Shown here: positions 60,143 through 64,000 of the stretch, in pieces
Layout: the number at the start of each line of letters is the position of its first letter
Numbering within the stretch: position 1 is the first letter of the stretch
Assembly (NCBI GenBank): GCA_963675135.1
Contig: OY776125.1
Coordinates: 61,331,441-61,395,440 of the forward strand
Source of the DNA: Galeopsis tetrahit
Taxonomy: Eukaryota; Streptophyta; Magnoliopsida; Lamiales; Lamiaceae
Length of the DNA: 64,000 nucleotides
Direction of reading: 5' to 3'
Made by a program: the position numbers and the translations under genes
The notes under the pieces: model-generated
Told to the model about the DNA's origin: nothing
The model's input: the letters and a program-made list of their open reading frames with translations, nothing else
Databases searched by the model: none

Positions 60143-60605
60143 AATGGCTAAGTCTTCTGACCTTACTTGAATGATCAACTATGCTGAAATATGGTCAAGT
60201 TTGCTGATGTGTTAATCTGTTCGCTCTGATCTGATTATGGATTGCTCTGATACAAGATTGGTGCTCTGATTTTTGTGCTTATGCTCTGATATGCTTAGTA
60301 GAGTTAGAATATAATGCTCTATTGTATTTAGTGTTGATGATTCATGCTCTGATATGTTAAATTCAACTATCAACATGCCTGTAATGATCTCTTATATGAA
60401 TGATAGTTGAACTACTTTTGAATCAAGATACACTTTTACAGAAAATCTCTCTATGCCTATCTTGAAACCTACTTGCAACAAAAACAGTGAATACACTAAC
60501 ACATTATTTTTCAGGAATATTGACCTCAGTCATGTCTTCTGAAGATACATGAAATAGGTGTAGACAAGTCACTTTTGCTTAAGTTGTATAGGTTTTGGCA
60601 TCATC
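60143..60605 (+). other. Non-coding 3' region with GCTCTGAT boxes
   Basis: No gene seen. The octamer GCTCTGAT occurs at 60223, 60244, 60263, 60283 and 60346. The first four are spaced 19-21 bp, and the last lies 63 bp on. It is the exact reverse complement of the primer-site core ATCAGAGC. The copy at 60244 (GCTCTGATACAA) matches 11 of the last 12 bases of initiator tRNA-Met. The rest is AT-rich. Confidence 0.75.
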
Positions 60606-60619
60606 AAAAAGGGGGAAAT
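60606..60619 (+). other. Polypurine tract
   Basis: AAAAAGGGGGAAAT directly before the 3' LTR, in the context GGCATCATCAAAAAGGGGG typical of Sireviruses. It primes plus-strand synthesis. Confidence 0.92.
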
Positions 60620-61649
60620 TGTTGGGAATAAAATGAGCTATGTTTTGATTGAATACCAAAAACCCCCTGAGACATGCCTAAGTTATAAATGAATATGTTC
60701 TAGAAATGTTAGAACATATAGCATAAGGCTAGATGAGAAGCTGAATTGTTAGGCAGCTCTTAGACAATTAGATGCAGAATTTGAGGGGGAACCTATGCTT
60801 TGAAGATGATCAAGATCAAGTCCCCCCAAGGCTCAAATTCTGGAACAATCACTTAAGAGTAAGAACACTCTATGAAATCTAAGATGCTCTTATCAGGAGA
60901 GTTGTCCACAGAAGATGTTCTTATACAAAAACAAGATTGTAAAGCTCAAAAGGACAAGTCAAATGAAGATGATTTTATCAGGAGAGTTGTCCAGAGAAAA
61001 TGTTCATAAAGCTCTGATCAGGAGAGTTGTCCAAAGAAGCTAGCCATATGCAAGAACAAACCTACCTAGCTCAAAAGGACAAGACTACTCAAAGGTTTTG
61101 GTCAGGAGAGTTGTCCAGATAAGCCAACTCTAAAGTAGAAAGTGCTCTGATACAAAAAAGACCAACCATGCTGATCAGAAGAGTTGTCCAGAGGAGTTGT
61201 CTCAGCTAAATTGATCAAGATGAAGTGCTCTGAAAGCCTGAAGACAACTATACTGAAGAGATTGAGACAACATGTCCCTAAAGGTCCTCAAAGGAATGAG
61301 CTAAGACCATACACAAGAGAAATAAAGGGAATGAGCCAAGTCATCTGAAGAAGAGCAAGCCAACCATGCTGAAAAGCAAAACTACTGATAGTGATAAGGA
61401 GAGTTGTCCAGATGATAAGGAATGTTGTCCTATCATTGGATCAACCTTCAGAAGCCATGTCCAAGTCCTAACAAGAAGTCAAACATTGGGAAAAGTGCTG
61501 CAGAATAAAGACAAAACTGTTACAGCCGTTTATTACCCAAATGAGGACATGTCACTATCAAGAATCTGTCTTCCAGTTTGAAGAACTCAAGGAAGACATT
61601 TATAGCAATTTGGGGCTGCCTCTCCAACGGGCAAATCCTCCATTTTGTC

Positions 61650-61657
61650 TATAAATA
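61650..61657 (+). promoter_or_regulatory. TATA box of the 3' LTR promoter
   Basis: The same TATAAATA in the 3' LTR. It could drive transcription outward into the right satellite arm and the Gypsy fragment. Confidence 0.65.
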
Positions 61658-62500
61658 CAGAAGTGTGAAGACCATTTGAAAGCACCTCAACCTTGACAAG
61701 AAAATCCAACAATCCTACAAGTTGACAAGTGCTCTCAAGCTTTCAAAGAGACTATCTTAGTCTTTATACACTTCTTCTAAGCTGAACTCAATTGTATACT
61801 TATACACAAGCTTAGAGAGATATCCTATCCTTATACACTGATCTTCATTGTAAAGGATATCTCATTAGTTGGAACCTTACTTCAATCCTTACCCCTTTCA
61901 AGAGTGAAAGTGAGAAGATTGTTGTAGTAGAAGTGGTAGGAGCTGACTGTTGAGAGAAGAACAGTTCAGTTCTGAGTTGAGAAGAGGGTACTAGGACTCT
62001 AGACATCCTAGGGATCAATTCACCAAGGAGTGGTGTTCTTGATCAAGTGCACCTTGGCACTATAAAACAAGTTAATTCCAAGAGTGAAGGAATTATCCTG
62101 TTAAATCAGGGAAAGTGGATGTAGGAGCTTGAGTCTCTGAACCACTATAAACTCTTGTGTTAATTTACTTTACAAGTACTTACCTTCCTTCAACACTGCA
62201 CACAAAACTGATCTTTCAAAGATACATATTCAAAGACTGTGAAAAACTGATTTGGACAAGTTCCCTGAAGCTAAACTGAACTGTGTTGCATTGACTAAGT
62301 GATTTCAGAAATTAAAGGAGTCTAAACTTAAAGGGCCAACCATAATTCCGCACATATAACTCCCCTAGATAGTCAATCAACTAAGTACTCAATAGTACTT
62401 AGTAGTCTGATTATCTCAGAAGAGTTAATCTTCTTCAGCAGAGTTGTCCAAGACAACCTTGCTGACTTCTGGTTTGATCAAAGTTAGAAAAGAATTGCAT

Positions 62501-62532
62501 ACAAGTGTATTCCCCCCCCCCCATACACTTGT
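62501..62532 (+). promoter_or_regulatory. Perfect 10-bp hairpin with poly-C loop near the 3' LTR end
   Basis: Same stem as in the 5' LTR, with a loop of T plus eleven C. The only length change between the LTRs lies in this C-run, as expected for slippage in a homopolymer; sequencing error is also possible. Confidence 0.7.
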
Positions 62533-62556
62533 TATATACTCCTTTCAGGACCAACA

Positions 62557-62561
62557 GTTAA
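62557..62561. repeat. Target-site duplication, right (GTTAA)
   Basis: Five bases directly after the 3' LTR terminus CCAACA, followed by CCATTACCAATTC, the exact continuation of the satellite monomer broken at 46759. Confidence 0.95.
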
Positions 62562-63655
62562 CCATTACCAATTCACATTGGTTCTAGGGTTGTTGTTTTC
62601 TATAACTCGTTTATAGTGCCATTTAACCTCTAAACTACCAAAATTAAGTGTTTTGTAGGATTTCTTGGTGACCAAGAAAACTTTATGTTTTCTTTATTTT
62701 GCAGAAAATCACATTCGTTAGTGCTCAAAAATTCTATAGTTTAACCCACTATAATGTGGAAGTGCACTTTCATCGATTCACTCATTCTCTCTTTTTGAAA
62801 AGTTTCACTAATTCCAAAAGAGTTAACCATTTACCAATTCACATTGGTTCTAGGGTTGTTGTTTTCTATAACTCGTTTATAGTGCCATTTAACCTCTAAA
62901 CTACCAAAATGAAGTGTTTTGTAGGATTTCTTGGTGACCAAGAAAACTTTATGTTTTCTTTATTTTGCGGAAAATCACATTCGTTAGTGCTCAAAAACTC
63001 TATAGTTTAACCCCCTATAATGTGGAAGTGCACTTTCATTCATTCACTCATTCTCTCTTTTTGAAAAGTTTCACTAATTGCAAAAGAGTTAACCATTACC
63101 AATTCACATTGGTTCTAGGGTTGTTGTTTTCTATAACTTGTTTATATTGCCATTTAACCTCTAAAATACCAAAATGAAGTGTTTTGAAGGATTGCTTGGT
63201 GACCAAGCAAACTTTATGTTTTCTTTATTTTGCGGAAAATCACATTCGTTAGTGCTCAAAAACTCTATAGTTTATCCCACTATAATGTGAAAGTGCACTT
63301 TCTCCGATTCACTCATTCTCTCTTTTTGAAAAGTTTCACTAATTGCAAAAGAGTTAACCATTAACAATTCACATTGGTTCTAGGGTTGTTGTTTTCTATA
63401 ACTCGTTTATAGTGCCATTTAACCTCTAAAATACCAAAATGAAGTGTTTTGTAGGATTGCTTGGTGACCAAGCAAACTTTATGTTTTCTTTATTTTGCGG
63501 AAAATCACATTCGTTAGTGCCCAAAAACTCTATAGTTTATCCCACTATAATGTGGAAGTGCACTTTCTCCGATTCACACATTCTCTTTTTTTGAAAAGTT
63601 TCACTAATTGCAAAAGAGTTAACCATTACCAATTCACATTGGTTCTAGGGATGTT
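62557..63655. repeat. 265-bp satellite array, right arm (about four monomers)
   Basis: Continues the monomer interrupted at 46759 in phase; landmarks lie at 62699, 62965, about 63230 and 63495. Variants such as AATGTGAAAGTGCAC, CCATTAACAATTC and TTCACACATTCTC match monomers near 45300-45700, so the arm is ordinary array sequence. The similarity stops abruptly after TTCTAGGGATGTT at about 63655, where GTTTTCTGTAACTCG would be expected. Confidence 0.93.
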
Positions 63656-63842
63656 TGATGAGGATCCATCAGTGCAAAGTCATGAAAACAAAAAGAATCC
63701 TTTGTTCATACGTGATGGGCCGATTACAAGGGCAAGAGCTAAGAAGATAAATGAGGCTTTGATGAGCTTAGTTGCTGAAATAAGAGAAAATGTGCAAGAC
63801 AAGCTCGAAGAAGACCTAGTTATTGGGCTGGACTATGAATAA
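63656..63842 (+). pseudogene. C-terminal tail of a Ty3/Gypsy-like polyprotein (5' truncated)
   Basis: The frame reads DEDPSVQSHENKKNPLFI, RDGPITRARAKKINEAL and then a charged helix to a TAA at 63840-63842. The GPITRARAKK-type segment is characteristic of the extreme C-terminus of plant Ty3/Gypsy polyproteins, after integrase. Everything upstream is replaced by satellite DNA, so this is a fragment. The open frame happens to run back through the last satellite monomer, but that is a chance fusion. The family cannot be assigned more precisely, and whether the intact 3' end continues past 64000 is not visible. Confidence 0.6.
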
Positions 63843-64000
63843 AGAGATGTCATGAAGCTAATTTGGGCTAAAAGACATAATTCTAAGTGCACGGGCCTTC
63901 AAAAAACGTGGCACACATGAAGCCCATCAGAATTATTGTTTTATTTTTATTATTATTAGTTATTTACATTTTCTAGGAAATTCAAAGAGTTAGGAGTTAC
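63843..64000. other. AT-rich non-coding DNA after the Gypsy fragment
   Basis: No gene and no satellite similarity. It contains GGGCCTTCAAAAAACGTGGC and a TTTTATTTTTATTATTATT stretch, then TTAGGAGTTAC at the edge. By position it could be the 3' untranslated region and start of a Gypsy LTR, but no second LTR copy is in the window to test this. Confidence 0.4.

Larger units (their letters stand above)
46760..62556 (+). mobile_element. Full-length Sirevirus-like Ty1/Copia LTR retrotransposon (15.8 kb)
   Basis: The element is bounded by two near-identical LTRs that start TGTTGG and end CCAACA, with 5-bp target duplications GTTAA on both sides. Internal order is primer binding site, gag, pol (protease, integrase, reverse transcriptase, RNase H), a 0.7-kb leader, a long third coding region, and a polypurine tract. 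Integrase before reverse transcriptase is the Ty1/Copia order. The protease motif WYLDSGCSRHMTG, the long CCHC Gag, the extra 3' coding region and the TCATCAAAAAGGGGG tract before the 3' LTR are Sirevirus (SIRE/Maximus) traits. Deleting the element and one GTTAA gives an uninterrupted 265-bp monomer. Whether it can still move is uncertain because reading frames are interrupted at the gag-pol junction and in the third ORF. Confidence 0.96.
60620..62556 (+). repeat. 3' LTR (1937 bp)
   Basis: Aligned by eye, line for line, with the 5' LTR at an offset of 13860. It has only three substitutions plus two extra C in the terminal C-run. Three differences in about 1935 bp is roughly 0.16% divergence. 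With a commonly used plant LTR rate of 1.3e-8 per site per year that is of the order of 60,000 years, with a wide error from so few events. Confidence 0.97.

Noticed and set aside
63495..63842. A 115-codon frame joining satellite peptide to the Gypsy tail
   Set aside because: The satellite part is non-coding and starts at TTG. The fusion is a chance result of the junction at about 63655.

Overview
This is plant nuclear heterochromatin, probably from a flowering plant. It holds one very large satellite DNA array interrupted by one complete Ty1/Copia retrotransposon, and the array edge near the right end runs into a Ty3/Gypsy fragment. The plant call rests on the Sirevirus-type element (initiator-tRNA-Met primer site, CCHC Gag, Copia-order Pol, extra 3' coding region, long LTRs) and on the GPITRARAKK-type Gypsy tail. 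The species cannot be named from the sequence. There are no host genes, tRNAs or rRNAs.

Region 1 (1-46759) is an AT-rich tandem array of a 265/266-bp monomer, about 172 copies. It is organised hierarchically. Higher-order repeats (HORs) of about 1592, 2459 and 4115 bp sit inside a block of roughly 17.7 kb (about 3.8-21.5 kb) that recurs almost unchanged at about 28.8-44.9 kb, shortened by deletions of exactly one and five monomers. A diverged 'A-type' monomer, often carrying a 73-bp mosaic insertion, marks the units. The many 60-70 codon open frames in the monomers begin at TTG or GTG and change frame with single-base indels, so I do not call them genes.

Region 2 (46760-62556) is a 15.8-kb Sirevirus-like Copia element. 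It has a 5-bp target duplication (GTTAA), LTRs of 1935 and 1937 bp differing by three substitutions and a C-run length change, a primer binding site, gag, pol (protease, integrase, reverse transcriptase, RNase H), a 0.7-kb leader, a very long third coding region split over three frames, and a polypurine tract. Removing the element and one GTTAA restores a perfect 265-bp monomer, so it inserted into an existing array, recently.

Region 3 (62557-63655) is the continuation of the array, about four monomers. Region 4 (63656-64000) is a different sequence: the C-terminal tail of a Ty3/Gypsy-like polyprotein, its stop codon, and AT-rich non-coding DNA. This is the true edge of the satellite array in this window.

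The element proteins would work together: Gag forms the particle, Pol matures, copies and integrates the RNA, and the third ORF is the optional Sirevirus 'env-like' region of unknown role. The most unusual signals are non-coding. They are a four-copy 23-bp repeat between pol and the third ORF, a 15-bp motif scattered in both orientations through LTRs and coding sequence, PBS-complementary octamers before the 3' LTR, a perfect 10-bp hairpin with a poly-C loop just inside each LTR end, and a conserved palindrome with paired base changes in the satellite monomer.
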